DNA of 64,000 nt from Bartonella phoceensis (GTDB lineage: Bacteria; Pseudomonadota; Alphaproteobacteria; Rhizobiales; Rhizobiaceae), in assembly GCF_902825145.1 (NCBI RefSeq), contig NZ_CADEAD010000002.1, positions 62,001 through 126,000 on the forward strand, in the 5' to 3' direction. Below the pieces are notes generated by a model, which searched no databases, was not told the DNA's origin, and saw only the letters and a list, made by a program, of their open reading frames with translations. Made by a program: the position numbers and the translations under genes. Each line of letters opens with the position of its first letter. Position 1 is the stretch's first letter. Positions 32,943 to 43,439 of the stretch are shown here, in pieces.

Positions 32943-34169
32943 TTAGCTCTCATCTTCGCTATGTTCATAGGGAATATCTGGCATCCCTCCATCCTGTGAG
33001 CCCGTTATAACCACTTCACCCTCTTCAAGCCCTGAAACAACTTCTGCCATCACTCTGTTATTAAGCCCAATGGTCACCTGCTTAGCAACCACTTTGTTTT
33101 TCCCCTCTAAAACAGAAACCCACGCTTTCCGTTCTTTTGTCTCATCGCGTAAAGCATCACTTGGAACCAATAAAACATTTTGGGCACGTCCTAAGATAAT
33201 ATGAACTTGCGCAGTCATATAAGTCCGCAAAAAATTGTCCGCATTATCAACATGTACAATTCCACTATAATAGATAGCCGATGACATGAGAGTATTAGAA
33301 CTTCCTCCCGTACCGGGATTAATACTCACATCAGCACGAATTGATTCAGGAGCCGGTTCTACCCTTTCTAAAACACCCTCATAACGGCGCTGTGAATTAC
33401 CCAAAACCGTAAAATAAAGCGGTTGCCCAGGCTGAACTTTAAGAACATCAGCTTCTGAAATTTGTGCTTTTATTGTCATTTTTGACAAATCACCTAAAAT
33501 AACAATTGTTGGTGCCGATTGGACCGCATTAACATTTTGCCCTTCTTCTACAACGGTTGCTAAAACTGTTCCCGCTGAAGGAGCAGTTACTCGAGTGTAA
33601 CCTAGATTGACTTCTGCACTGTTCACATCAATCTGTGCTTGTATAATCTGCTGACGAAGCTGTGTAATTTGCGCCTCGCGTATTTTCACTTGGGCTGCAG
33701 CCTCATCAAGATTCGCCCGTGAAATGGCGCGTAATTTTATCATTTCTTTTTGACGGTTTAAATTCTTTTGTGCAAGAGTAAGATAGGCTTGATGTTCTAT
33801 AAGACTTGCATAAAAGTGAGACAATGCCGCTTTTTTTCTTCTTAGATCATTTTCCTGATCTGTGGGATCAATTTCTGCCAAAAGATCCCCTTCTTTAACA
33901 ACACTGCCAGGAAAAACACGCATAGAAATCACACGTCCTGTTGCACGCGCACCAACAGCAACCAATCGATAAGGACGCACAAGACCAGAAGCTAAAACAC
34001 TTTCCTCGATATCACCACGCTTAACCACCGCAGTCATATAAGTGGGTGATGATGTCCCAAAAAAAGCAGAGCGCATCCATAAGAATAAGATAATAAGAAA
34101 GAGAGCAGTTAAAAATAGGAAAAGCTTTTTGCGTTTTGTAATAAAATTTTTTAGACAGCCTTTTTTCAT
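32943..34169 (-). CDS. macA: MacA-type periplasmic adaptor
   Basis: 408-residue membrane-fusion protein. There is an N-terminal anchor (LFLFLTALFLIILFLWM, about residues 15-32), a first lipoyl half (GARATGRVISMRVFPGSVVKEGDLLAEIDP), and a coiled-coil hairpin near 105-185. A second lipoyl half (VTAPSAGTVLATVVEEGQNVN) and beta-barrel domains follow. It bridges MacB to the outer-membrane factor encoded just upstream, whose end it overlaps by 4 nt. Confidence 0.92.
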   Translation of the reverse strand: MKKGCLKNFITKRKKLFLFLTALFLIILFLWMRSAFFGTSSPTYMTAVVKRGDIEESVLASGLVRPYRLVAVGARATGRVISMRVFPGSVVKEGDLLAEIDPTDQENDLRRKKAALSHFYASLIEHQAYLTLAQKNLNRQKEMIKLRAISRANLDEAAAQVKIREAQITQLRQQIIQAQIDVNSAEVNLGYTRVTAPSAGTVLATVVEEGQNVNAVQSAPTIVILGDLSKMTIKAQISEADVLKVQPGQPLYFTVLGNSQRRYEGVLERVEPAPESIRADVSINPGTGGSSNTLMSSAIYYSGIVHVDNADNFLRTYMTAQVHIILGRAQNVLLVPSDALRDETKERKAWVSVLEGKNKVVAKQVTIGLNNRVMAEVVSGLEEGEVVITGSQDGGMPDIPYEHSEDES

Positions 34170-35713
34170 TGCCTTACCTTTGTCCGCGAACGGGATATAC
34201 CATCAACGACTTCAGGGCGAGACACATCAACTTTACCATCCCAACCACCACCCAACGCTTTCATCAGCGCAACATATTGCGTGACAAAAGCAATGCGGCT
34301 ATCTTCAAGCGCCATTTGTGCAGAATAATAGGAACGATCAGCATTTAACAATTCAAGGAAGCTCGTATTTCCATTTTCAAAAAGTTTGCGTGAAAGTTGT
34401 AAAGAATGCAGAAAAGCTTTATTTGCTACGATAAGCTTTTCCAAACGTTGATGTTCTTTAGTCAATTTTACAAGCGCATTTTCTACTTCTTCTAAAGCTT
34501 CTAATACAGCAGTCCGATAAGCAATAAAGGCTTGATCGCGCTGTGCACGCGCTACTGCAATGGAAGCAGCAATTTGTCCTCCACGAAAAAAGGGAAAACG
34601 AAGATCAGGTGTCAGCGCCCAAGTCATTGTTGGGATCTTCCACAATCGATGAATTGTCTCTGTTGCTGATGAAAGACTACCGGTTAAAGTAAGTGACGGA
34701 TAGAAATCTGCTTCACGTTGACCGATCCGCGCTGTTGCTTGTGCATATTGACGCTCTGCCCGTCGTAAATCTGGGCGTGTTAACAAAATATCGGCTGGAA
34801 TTCCCGCTGATATTGGCCACTTCGGTTGCGGAATTTTTACATTTTTTACATTTTTTTGCAAAAGATTCTTTAAAGCCATAGGTACACGACCCGTTAAGAC
34901 GGAAAGGCGATGAATGCTGGTGGCCAAATTGGATTCCATCTGTGATATATCCGCTTCTGTATTCGCCACTTGCGCTTGCGCATTTGAAACATCAAGCTCC
35001 GAAACATCACCAGCTTGTAATTTGGTACGCATTAAATCATATGTTTTACGCTGTGATAGAGCAATTTGCTGTACAATGAATAACTTTTGTTGCCAACCAC
35101 GTAGTTGAATATAATTTGCTGCAATATCCCCTAACAGCGTCACCATGATAGCACGCATCTCTTCCACAGACGCTTCAAAACCATAACGTGCAGCTTCAAC
35201 TGCTCGCTTACGTCCACCAAAAAAATCCAACTCCCAAATCGCATCAAAACCACTATTATATTGTGTTGTATATTGGCTTAAAACATGACGAACTTCTTCA
35301 GTTCCGGCACGATTTGTTGCAATGAAACCTGAAATCTGATGAGGTTCCAGATAGCCATTACGATTTACTGAAACTGTACTTGCTATACTTGGGAAAAGAG
35401 AGCCTCTTGTTTGCCCTAAATTCGCGCGTGCCTCGCGAATCCTTGCTTTTGCAATAGCAACATTATTATTTCCAGAAATCGCATAATCCATTAATATATT
35501 TAAAATAGGATCATTGAAACTACGCCACCATCCCGCAAGCACAACCGAACGCCCAGTATTCTGCGTAGTTTGTTCTCCCCAACCTTTTGGAACACTAAAA
35601 TATGTTTTCTGGTAATTAGGACCAACCATACATCCTGATAATATAAAAAAACACAGGAAAATACTACAGAGTATTTTATTATAAGTAACCCCTTTAAGAT
35701 TTCTTATATACAT
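34166..35713 (-). CDS. Outer-membrane efflux lipoprotein (NodT/OprM type)
   Basis: 515 residues. The signal peptide ends in a lipobox (FILSGC, Cys near residue 28) and is followed by the MVGPNYQKT start typical of NodT/OprM channels. The two repeated TolC-type helical halves include IREARANLGQTRGSLFPSIA and FELLNADRSYYSAQMALEDSRI-like segments. As the first gene of the operon with macA and macB, it supplies the outer-membrane exit duct of a tripartite pump. Confidence 0.92.
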   Translation of the reverse strand: MYIRNLKGVTYNKILCSIFLCFFILSGCMVGPNYQKTYFSVPKGWGEQTTQNTGRSVVLAGWWRSFNDPILNILMDYAISGNNNVAIAKARIREARANLGQTRGSLFPSIASTVSVNRNGYLEPHQISGFIATNRAGTEEVRHVLSQYTTQYNSGFDAIWELDFFGGRKRAVEAARYGFEASVEEMRAIMVTLLGDIAANYIQLRGWQQKLFIVQQIALSQRKTYDLMRTKLQAGDVSELDVSNAQAQVANTEADISQMESNLATSIHRLSVLTGRVPMALKNLLQKNVKNVKIPQPKWPISAGIPADILLTRPDLRRAERQYAQATARIGQREADFYPSLTLTGSLSSATETIHRLWKIPTMTWALTPDLRFPFFRGGQIAASIAVARAQRDQAFIAYRTAVLEALEEVENALVKLTKEHQRLEKLIVANKAFLHSLQLSRKLFENGNTSFLELLNADRSYYSAQMALEDSRIAFVTQYVALMKALGGGWDGKVDVSRPEVVDGISRSRTKVRQ

Positions 35714-35772
35714 TTAATCTCCTGCATTTTTTAGAATCAGTAATATTATTAATACTTAATTTACTTCTTATT

Positions 35773-36588
35773 TCAAACTTGACATGAAAAATCAAATACA
35801 GTTTGTACTGGAACATGATCTGAAGGCTGATTCCACCCTCGAGCAGCACGAAAAATTGAAAGATCCAAAACAAAAGGTGCTAAATCGGGAGAAGACCAAA
35901 TATGGTCAAGCCGCCTCCCACGATCAGCAAGCTCCCAATCGCGTGCACGATAACTCCACCATGTATAAAGCTTGGTAGGAACAGGAATATGCATACGCAT
36001 CAGATCAACCCATCCACCTTGACAACATAAAGCCTGTAAACGCCCAGTTTCAATGGGTGTATGACTTACAACCTTTAACAATTGCTGATGAGACCAAACA
36101 TCCTCTACCAAAGGAGCAATATTCAAATCACCCAGTAAAAGAGAAGAAAGACCATTTCCCTGATCAGCACGGATAGAAGACATTTCTTCTAAAAAATCAA
36201 GTTTATGACGGAATTTTTCATTCACATCAGCGTCAGGCACATCACCCCCAGCGGGAACATAAAAATTATGAATCTTTATATTTCTACCAAAAACTTCAAC
36301 AACCGCTGAAATGTAACGACAATCTTGTTTTTGACAAAAGGAGCGTTTTTCAACACTCTTAAAAGGTAAACGTGAAATAATTGCTACACCGTTGTAAGCT
36401 TTTTGTCCACAGAGTGCGACATATTTATATCCAGCTGCTTCAAAAGCCTCAACTGGAAATAAAGCATCTGGACATTTTGTCTCCTGTAGACACAAAATAT
36501 CCACAGAAAATAGCTCCAAATATTGAAAAACCTGTGTAAGACGTAAACGGATAGAGTTAATATTCCAAGTCGCAACACGAAAAAACAT
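35773..36588 (-). CDS. xthA: Exodeoxyribonuclease III
   Basis: 271-residue AP endonuclease/3'-exonuclease of the EEP superfamily, acting in base-excision repair. Motifs are ATWNINSIRLRL at the N-terminus, LQETKC near residue 38 (metal-binding Glu), GDLNIAP near 155 (catalytic Asp and Asn), and a C-terminal PSDHVPV with the catalytic His. The ATG at 36588 has GGAAG 7 nt upstream and gives the family N-terminus. Five further codons upstream are less likely. Confidence 0.94.
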   Translation of the reverse strand: MFFRVATWNINSIRLRLTQVFQYLELFSVDILCLQETKCPDALFPVEAFEAAGYKYVALCGQKAYNGVAIISRLPFKSVEKRSFCQKQDCRYISAVVEVFGRNIKIHNFYVPAGGDVPDADVNEKFRHKLDFLEEMSSIRADQGNGLSSLLLGDLNIAPLVEDVWSHQQLLKVVSHTPIETGRLQALCCQGGWVDLMRMHIPVPTKLYTWWSYRARDWELADRGRRLDHIWSSPDLAPFVLDLSIFRAARGWNQPSDHVPVQTVFDFSCQV

Positions 36589-36618
36589 CTGTTTTACTTC
36601 CAATGTTGTAACAATGTA

Positions 36619-37227
36619 TTATTTTTTCGAGGGAAGTGTGAACATTCCATCAACAAACCGAACACCCGTGCGTACATTCATAATTTGAACAGTGGTTTCC
36701 AAATTTTGTTGATCAACAATTGTCCACTGACGTAAAGTGGCGCTTTTAGAATCAAAAACCATTCTTATTTGCCCTGTTCCAATATTTGTATCACGCAGAA
36801 CAATCGTCACCACTTCTGGATCTTCACGAAATGCCAATAAACGCCCGGATGATATATTAATTTTATCATCTAACAGAAATTTCATAGGCGTTTGAGAAAG
36901 CTGTGAAAAATTCCAAGTATTTAACGCACGATTGTTAATTCCTACAAATTGACCATCTGCAATAATCTGTAAAGGCATTTTTTTGTAAACAAAACGAATC
37001 TTCCCTGGGCGCTCTAAATAAAACGTTCCCTGAGATATTTTTCTCTTTGGACTAGACTGAATAAAATCACCTGTCATTGTTTTAATTGCCGCAAATTGAT
37101 TAATAATATTCTGCGCCCTTGTCATTTTATTGGATGATTGTGAAAAAGCCGGAAAAATTAAACAGAAAAAGACAATAATTCCTACAAATCTAAAGACTCT
37201 TTTTTGCAGTATAAAAAACGTTTTCAT
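36619..37227 (-). CDS. lolA: Outer-membrane lipoprotein carrier LolA
   Basis: 202 residues. A signal peptide (about residues 1-30, ending PAFSQ) is followed by the LolA/DUF2092-like beta-barrel fold, with GDFIQSSPKRKISQGTFYLERPGKIRFVYK near residues 55-85. It ferries lipoproteins across the periplasm. Rhizobiales carry this gene between ftsK and xthA, as here. The start is at the ATG with GGAGT just upstream. The longer frame to 37290 is not needed. Confidence 0.87.
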   Translation of the reverse strand: MKTFFILQKRVFRFVGIIVFFCLIFPAFSQSSNKMTRAQNIINQFAAIKTMTGDFIQSSPKRKISQGTFYLERPGKIRFVYKKMPLQIIADGQFVGINNRALNTWNFSQLSQTPMKFLLDDKINISSGRLLAFREDPEVVTIVLRDTNIGTGQIRMVFDSKSATLRQWTIVDQQNLETTVQIMNVRTGVRFVDGMFTLPSKK

Positions 37228-37343
37228 AAAAAATACTCCAAAACGATACGTAATTATCTTATTATTAAGTATCAAATGGTGAATAAACATCTTTTTCTAA
37301 AAGATAAAGACATTGTTTGAAACGGCTATACAAAGATTTTATT

Positions 37344-39782
37344 TTAAAAGCGTTCTTCCTCAGCAGGGACTAAAATTTCTCGTTTCCCTGCATGATTTGC
37401 CGCACTAATAATACCTTCCTCTTCCATCCGCTCAATCAGTGAAGCAGCACGGTTATATCCAATACCTAAACGACGCTGAATATAAGAGGTTGAAGCCTTA
37501 CGATCGCGCAGAACAAGTGCGACAGCTTGGCTATAAGGATCATCTGCTGCAGGAGAAGCCAAAGAAATATCCGTATTATTTTCTGCAATCTCCTGGGTAA
37601 TGGTTTCCAAATAATCGGGCAATGCTTGTGCTTTGAGATGTACCACAACCTGCTCCACTTCATCATCAGCCACAAAAGGTCCATGAACACGCTGGATACG
37701 CCCTCCTCCCATCATGAAAAGCATATCTCCTTGTCCCAATAATTGCTCAGCACCCTGTTCACCAAGAATTGTTCGGCTATCGATTTTTGAACTCACAGAA
37801 AAAGAAATACGTGTCGGAAAATTGGCTTTAATCGTTCCGGTAATCACATCCACCGAAGGACGCTGGGTCGCCATAATCACATGAATACCGGCAGCACGTG
37901 CCATTTGTGCTAAACGTTGAACTGCTCCCTCAATATCTTTGCCAGCAACCATCATCAAATCAGCCATTTCATCAATAATAACAACGATATAAGGCATAGG
38001 ACTAAAATCAAGTGTTTCCGTCTCATAAAGAGGCTCACCGGTCTCATGATCAAACCCGACTTGAATTGTACGCACTATTGTCTCACCCTGACTTTCTGCC
38101 TCCTTGAGACGTGCGTTAAACCCATCAATATTGCGAACGCCAAGTTTTGACATTTTACTGTAACGCTCTTCCATTTCACGAACAGCCCATTTCAACGCAA
38201 TCACTGCTTTTTTAGGATCTGTCACCACGGGTGTTAACAAATGGGGAATACCATCATAAACCGAAAGTTCAAGCATTTTCGGATCCACCATGATGAGACG
38301 GCATTGTTCAGGTGTCATGCGATAAAGAAGCGATAAAATCATCGTATTAATAGCAACAGATTTTCCTGATCCTGTTGTCCCTGCGACCAAAAGATGCGGC
38401 ATTTTTGCTAAATCTGCGATAACTGTTTCACCACCTATTGTCTTACCCAAAGCAAGTCCTAGTTTTGCTTTATTGTCTATAAATTCTTGGGCCTGCAACA
38501 TTTCCCGTAAATAAACCATCTCGCGCTTTGTATTGGGCAGTTCTATTCCAATCACATTACGTCCTGGCACCACAGCAACACGCGCTGAAATCGCACGCAT
38601 TGAACGCGCAATATCATCTGCCAAACCAATAATACGAGAAGACTTAATACCGGCAGCTGGTTCCAATTCATACAAAGTCACCACCGGACCAGGACGCGCA
38701 TCAATAATTTTTCCCTTAACACCAAAATCTAACAAAACACCCTCAAGTTCTTGAGAATTCGCTTTTAAGGCCGTAGGAGAAAGCCTTGTATCTCTTGCTG
38801 CTGGAGGTGGCACCGAAAGATAATCCAAAAGCGGCAAAAGGAAACCACCATTCGAAGAAGCCGTTAAAGATTTCAAAGCACGCTTTTTAACAGGAGAAAT
38901 GGGTGCCTTCTCTTGATATTCCTGACGTTGGATTGTTTCATCAAAGAAAACGGGTTCAATGCGATCAAATGATTTTTCTTTTCTCTGAGAGCGCATTTTG
39001 AAAGAGAAAAAGCGAAAAAATCGCGCTTGTAAAAAATAAAAAAGATGTAAAATGGCTCCAAGAGTTGTAACAAAAAAACTGTGCTGAACTTCTTCTGCAG
39101 CATATTCCGTATCTTCTGACATTTCAAAAATTGGATCAATGTTTTCGTACTTCTGGACATTTTTTACTTTGCTTTTCTTTGTCTGCCGCCGTCGCCATAC
39201 AACATTGCCCGCAAAAGCAGCCATGAAAAAACTTAAAAGGATAAAAGGTATACTCAAGAGCACATTCTGAAATGGAGAAAGGGAAACAGGACAGATGAAA
39301 TAAGCAGCACTTAAAACCTTATCTCCCAAAACGCCTCCCAAACCCATCGGCAATGGCCAATACGTAAAAGAAGCAATAGGTGTCATAAGGGCAAAAGAAA
39401 TTAAAAAACAAACTGTGGATACCACCCATAAAAAAAGGCGAAAAATCAAATTGTGGATATCCTTTTGTGCCAACAAAAGAAACGACCAAAATAGGAGCGG
39501 CAATAAAACCCCAAGACTTGCTAAACCAAAAAATTGCATGACAAAATCTGAAAAAATTGCCCCTGGCCACCCCATAGAGTTTGTAATCTTATTTGTATTT
39601 GCATGGGTTAAGGATGGATCCGCAACATTCCAAGTCGCCAGAGCAAAAACGCAAAAAACAACGAAGCCCAAAAGCCCAAGCCCAATGAAAACACCAATCT
39701 GGCGCAAAAACATTTCCATAAGCCGTGAGCTATAAGATTTTTGCGCTTCTAATGAATCATAAGAAGAAGAATTTTGGTGCAT
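37344..39782 (-). CDS. ftsK: DNA translocase FtsK
   Basis: 812 residues. The N-terminal part has four to five membrane segments (about residues 28-195) that anchor it at the septum. A variable linker follows, then the RecA-like motor with Walker A GTTGSGKS near residue 465, Walker B VIVVIDEMADLMM near 600, and ATQRPSVDVITGTIKAN. A C-terminal winged-helix gamma domain (residues ~745-805, TSYIQRRLGIGYNRAASLIERME) reads KOPS sites. It pumps chromosome ends towards dif during division. Confidence 0.96.
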   Translation of the reverse strand: MHQNSSSYDSLEAQKSYSSRLMEMFLRQIGVFIGLGLLGFVVFCVFALATWNVADPSLTHANTNKITNSMGWPGAIFSDFVMQFFGLASLGVLLPLLFWSFLLLAQKDIHNLIFRLFLWVVSTVCFLISFALMTPIASFTYWPLPMGLGGVLGDKVLSAAYFICPVSLSPFQNVLLSIPFILLSFFMAAFAGNVVWRRRQTKKSKVKNVQKYENIDPIFEMSEDTEYAAEEVQHSFFVTTLGAILHLFYFLQARFFRFFSFKMRSQRKEKSFDRIEPVFFDETIQRQEYQEKAPISPVKKRALKSLTASSNGGFLLPLLDYLSVPPPAARDTRLSPTALKANSQELEGVLLDFGVKGKIIDARPGPVVTLYELEPAAGIKSSRIIGLADDIARSMRAISARVAVVPGRNVIGIELPNTKREMVYLREMLQAQEFIDNKAKLGLALGKTIGGETVIADLAKMPHLLVAGTTGSGKSVAINTMILSLLYRMTPEQCRLIMVDPKMLELSVYDGIPHLLTPVVTDPKKAVIALKWAVREMEERYSKMSKLGVRNIDGFNARLKEAESQGETIVRTIQVGFDHETGEPLYETETLDFSPMPYIVVIIDEMADLMMVAGKDIEGAVQRLAQMARAAGIHVIMATQRPSVDVITGTIKANFPTRISFSVSSKIDSRTILGEQGAEQLLGQGDMLFMMGGGRIQRVHGPFVADDEVEQVVVHLKAQALPDYLETITQEIAENNTDISLASPAADDPYSQAVALVLRDRKASTSYIQRRLGIGYNRAASLIERMEEEGIISAANHAGKREILVPAEEERF

Positions 39783-40248
39783 CCATTAATTCCAAATAAA
39801 AAATTTTCGCCTGAAAGAGTTGTAAAATTATGACTGCAAAATATTAACACAGTTTTAACCATCACATTCATACAACTTCTTATCTGAAGTGTTATAAAAC
39901 ATTACCCTTCAAAAGGATGATACGAAGACGCATTCATGCATCATCAAAAGTAGAATGTCATTACTGTTTAATTTCAGTTTTATTTTGCAACAACTAAGTA
40001 TACAAGTATAGAAGTGTAAAGTTAAACAAAATGTTCAAGACAAGATTTACTCAGTGAAGCTATGAAGGAAATTACATGAGGTTATCAGGAGAAATAAACC
40101 AAAGTCTCCCTGTTTTAGAGATTCAGGAAAGCCGAAGAGTCTTGTTTTTTAGAGCAAAGAGAAAGCCAAGATATTGTATAAAAGGGCACGTTAAAGAAAG
40201 ATATCCTGTTTAAGAACAAACAAGCTACAAACAATGGAATGAAGTATT
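39783..40248. other. intergenic between divergent ftsK and the UbiH-family gene
   Basis: About 470 nt, AT-rich, with no convincing coding frame. Confidence 0.5.
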
Positions 40249-41511
40249 GTGTATTCTGATCCTAATAAAAGTGAAAAAACCAATAAAAATATAAAACAAT
40301 GCGATCTTCTCATTGCTGGGGGGGCAGTTGTTGGTCTAACATTGGCAATAGCACTTAAGCAATCAGCCCCTGAACTGAAAATTAATATCGTTGATGCTGC
40401 TCCTCAAGAAGATATCCCCGCTTCCAATATACGCACCATTGCCCTTTCTGCTGCTTCTATTCGTATGTTAAAACAATTGCACTGTTGGGAACATATAAAA
40501 CCCCATGCCCAACCCATTCATTCCATGATCATCACGGATTCATGCATAAATGATCCAGTCAAACCAATTTTTTTAACCTTTGAAGGGAATGTTACCCCCA
40601 ATGAGCCTTTTGCTGCTATGGTGGAACACAGAGAGCTCATCAACATTTTAAAAAAACGTATAAAAGATCTTGATATCGCTGTTATTGCGAACATGCATGT
40701 TGTTGATTTTCACCAAGAAGACAGACAGACAACTGTCACTTTAAGCAACGAAGATATTTGGCAAACAAAATTGCTCATTGCAGCCGACGGGGCACATTCA
40801 AAATTACGTGAAAAAGCAGGCCTTAAAAAGTTTTCTCATCCCTATAAACAAACAGCAATTATTTGCACGATTGAACATGAAAAACCTCATCATGGACAAG
40901 CGACTCAACATTTCTTACCTTCTGGACCTTTCGCTCTTCTCCCTCTCAAAGGCAATCGATCTGCTATTGTATGGAATGAATACCATAAAACTGCACAATA
41001 TTACCTCAAAGCTGATGCCTTTATTTTTGAAACAGAACTCGAAAAACGCATTGGTCATCGGTTTGGAAAAATCTCTTGGAATGGTGAGCGTCAAGCCTTT
41101 CCCTTGAGTCTTTCTTTAACACGTCACTGCGTCAAACCTCGTTTTGCTCTTGTTGGCGATGCTGCCCACACAATCCATCCTATCGCAGGGCAAGGACTCA
41201 ATTTAGGACTACGTGATAGCGCTGCACTTGCCGAAGTTATTATCGAAACAGCACGATTAGGTCTTGATATCGGGTCCCTTACAGCCCTGGAACGCTACCA
41301 AAGCTGGAGACGTTTTGAAACTGTGCGTATGGCTTTAAGTAATGACTGGCTTAATAAACTTTTTTCTAATGACAATCTCTTCTTACGAATGCTCCGTGAT
41401 ACTGGTCTTGGCATTGTCAATCAAGCACCAAAGGTAAAAAAATATCTTATTCAGGAGGCTTCTGGACTCACTCCTAACGCTCCACGTCTGCTCCACGGAT
41501 TCCCAATTTAA
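40249..41511 (+). CDS. UbiH/UbiF/VisC-family FAD monooxygenase
   Basis: 420-residue flavoprotein hydroxylase probably acting in ubiquinone biosynthesis. The FAD dinucleotide fold is near residues 24-40 (LLIAGGAVVGLTLAIAL, with Ala-Val in place of the more usual Gly pattern). ADGAHSKLRE lies near residue 180, and the family signature VGDAAHTIHPIAGQGLNLGLRD near 303. The start appears to be GTG, and the ribosome site is weak. Which ring position it hydroxylates cannot be told from the sequence, so no gene letter is given. Confidence 0.88.
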   Translation: MYSDPNKSEKTNKNIKQCDLLIAGGAVVGLTLAIALKQSAPELKINIVDAAPQEDIPASNIRTIALSAASIRMLKQLHCWEHIKPHAQPIHSMIITDSCINDPVKPIFLTFEGNVTPNEPFAAMVEHRELINILKKRIKDLDIAVIANMHVVDFHQEDRQTTVTLSNEDIWQTKLLIAADGAHSKLREKAGLKKFSHPYKQTAIICTIEHEKPHHGQATQHFLPSGPFALLPLKGNRSAIVWNEYHKTAQYYLKADAFIFETELEKRIGHRFGKISWNGERQAFPLSLSLTRHCVKPRFALVGDAAHTIHPIAGQGLNLGLRDSAALAEVIIETARLGLDIGSLTALERYQSWRRFETVRMALSNDWLNKLFSNDNLFLRMLRDTGLGIVNQAPKVKKYLIQEASGLTPNAPRLLHGFPI

Positions 41512-42427
41512 GAAAAATGAATAAAAATCGCACGGTTTCACTTTTTGCAGTCATAAAGTTAGGACTCTTTTACATAAAAAGAAGCTTTTTGTTTAATTTG
41601 AAATGACAAGATTTTAAGAGAATCCGTTATAATACACAATAAAGTTATCAATACCCTTACCATCACACTATGTAACAACTAGTATATAGAAACCTACGAC
41701 TTCCCATACACAAAAAAAACAGACAGTACCTAAAAAACTACTTCACATTTTTATTTTCAATGTACTTTTCAAGCTCATTTATACAGATAATAAAATTTGA
41801 TAAAAAATACTTCAAAATGTGTTGCAAAATTATATGCAGACTCATATTAGACACAAAAAATTTTATTTTCTAAAATACCTTCTCATCAGAATCACAGGAA
41901 CCATAAAAAATAAAATATGATGATTTACGTATAGTTTTAAAAGCGAAAGACCAGACCTAAATCCATAAAAGCACCCGACTCATAACGAAGCAGTATTTCA
42001 GAAATATAAAAACATGCATCTGCCTATATTTATTTACAACGGTAATTTATCGATTTTACATATCGAATTATATACGCGAATATAGTAAATTGTTGATTTC
42101 AATCCTTTTTGATAATGCAATAAAAACCATTCCCTTGCACGTTGCAAGAGGAAATGACATATAAAAAGGGTAAAAATGTTTCTCATATATGTCCTTAATA
42201 GGAAAACAGTCGCAATATTTTGAGTGAACAAATAAAAAAAGAAGCAGCTCTTATGGCGATATATTCCTCGTTGTATTTGAGCGAATTTGTTGTGCTTTTT
42301 ATGACTTTATTTGACCAATCAATATTTTAATACATCAGTTTTTTATACATCAAATAACGCACAAGAACACACTTCTTAAATTCATATTTCTTGCTATTCC
42401 TTACCTCTTGCAAATATTGGATACGTA
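41512..42427. other. intergenic upstream of the Trw region
   Basis: About 900 nt of very AT-rich sequence with no convincing gene. It separates the core genome from the H-NS gene and the Trw locus. Confidence 0.5.
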
Positions 42428-42715
42428 TTATGTAACTTCTAGTTCTTCAAGCGTATAGCCATTCTCCAACCATTCTTTAATCCATTTAGGTCTACGCCCA
42501 CGCCCATTCCACAATTCCCATTGGTTATTGGGGTTTCTATAATGACGCTCTTTGTTCACAAGATCAGCAATATCAATTCCATGTGCACTAGCAATTTCAA
42601 GAATTTTCCGCCGTGCGTTTTGCTTCTCTTTTGCCTGCCGTTTCTTTAATTCCACATCGATTTGGGCACGCATCTCTCGTAACTCATCAAAATTCATATT
42701 TTTGAGATCATTCAC
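42428..42715 (-). CDS. H-NS-like nucleoid protein
   Basis: 95 residues. An N-terminal coiled-coil oligomerisation part (FDELREMRAQIDVELKKRQAKEKQ) is joined to the C-terminal H-NS DNA-binding domain, with YRNPNNQWELWNGRGRRPKWIKEW near residues 59-82. The GRGRRPKW segment is the minor-groove AT-hook-like core. It is divergent from the Trw locus, which is AT-rich and thus a plausible target for silencing. Binding has not been shown. The family assignment is firm, the regulatory role is inference. Confidence 0.88.
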   Translation of the reverse strand: MNDLKNMNFDELREMRAQIDVELKKRQAKEKQNARRKILEIASAHGIDIADLVNKERHYRNPNNQWELWNGRGRRPKWIKEWLENGYTLEELEVT

Positions 42716-42843
42716 CTTAATTACTCCCCTTGCAAAAAAGAATTGTGCTTTGCCATATTTTGAACATATTTATATACAAGTTTTGCCTATTTATTATCGA
42801 AATTAAAATTATGACGAATATATCGCTCTGATGGAGATGTGTT

Positions 42844-43439
42844 TTGAACCACGAAGAATTGTTTGTTTGTGTCTCGGTTGTCACAATCATATCCTTTTTC
42901 AATTTGACCGTTGAAATTGGGAACCAGGGTGTAAAAAAATCCCTACACTCCCCTGAATCCTGTGAATCAGCGGACAGAAATGAATACAAATCGCCACTCT
43001 ATAAGTTATGGCAATACGTGACAAAGAACAAGCCCTCTCTGCATAATAGTGGCGCGTTTTATTCTAACAGGAAGAAATGCTCCCTTATACGGTGGGTTTC
43101 TGCTTCATATCTATATTCTTCTAAAGGGTTTAGGCAATCAGGAAATTACATAAGACAATTGGCCTCCAAAGCTATCTTAAGGAGGTTATTGTTTAAAAGT
43201 AGTTTTCCTTTCTGCAAACATGATGACTATAGTACTGGTTTTTATTTTGTTCCACATGTTTATCCAATCGGTCAGATATTGGCGTATGTTAAAAGTCAGA
43301 TCTATGATCGTAACAGATATTCTAAGCTGGGCAATTTTACTGTGCGAATCTATAGAGATGCAGTAGAGCAACAACCAAAGAGATCATGCAGACTCAGCAT
43401 TTACATTAATAGAATTTTTCATCATCGGGTGTGTTGCTC
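42844..43439. other. region between the H-NS-like gene and trwN-like gene, doubtful coding
   Basis: One plus-strand frame of 199 codons spans this stretch (from 42844, running to 43443). Its composition (many Ser, Arg and Tyr, no domain) looks like chance, and I recognise nothing in it. It could be a broken version of a regulatory gene, since korA/korB-type genes lie at this end of the locus in related systems. Nothing in the sequence proves that. Confidence 0.3.
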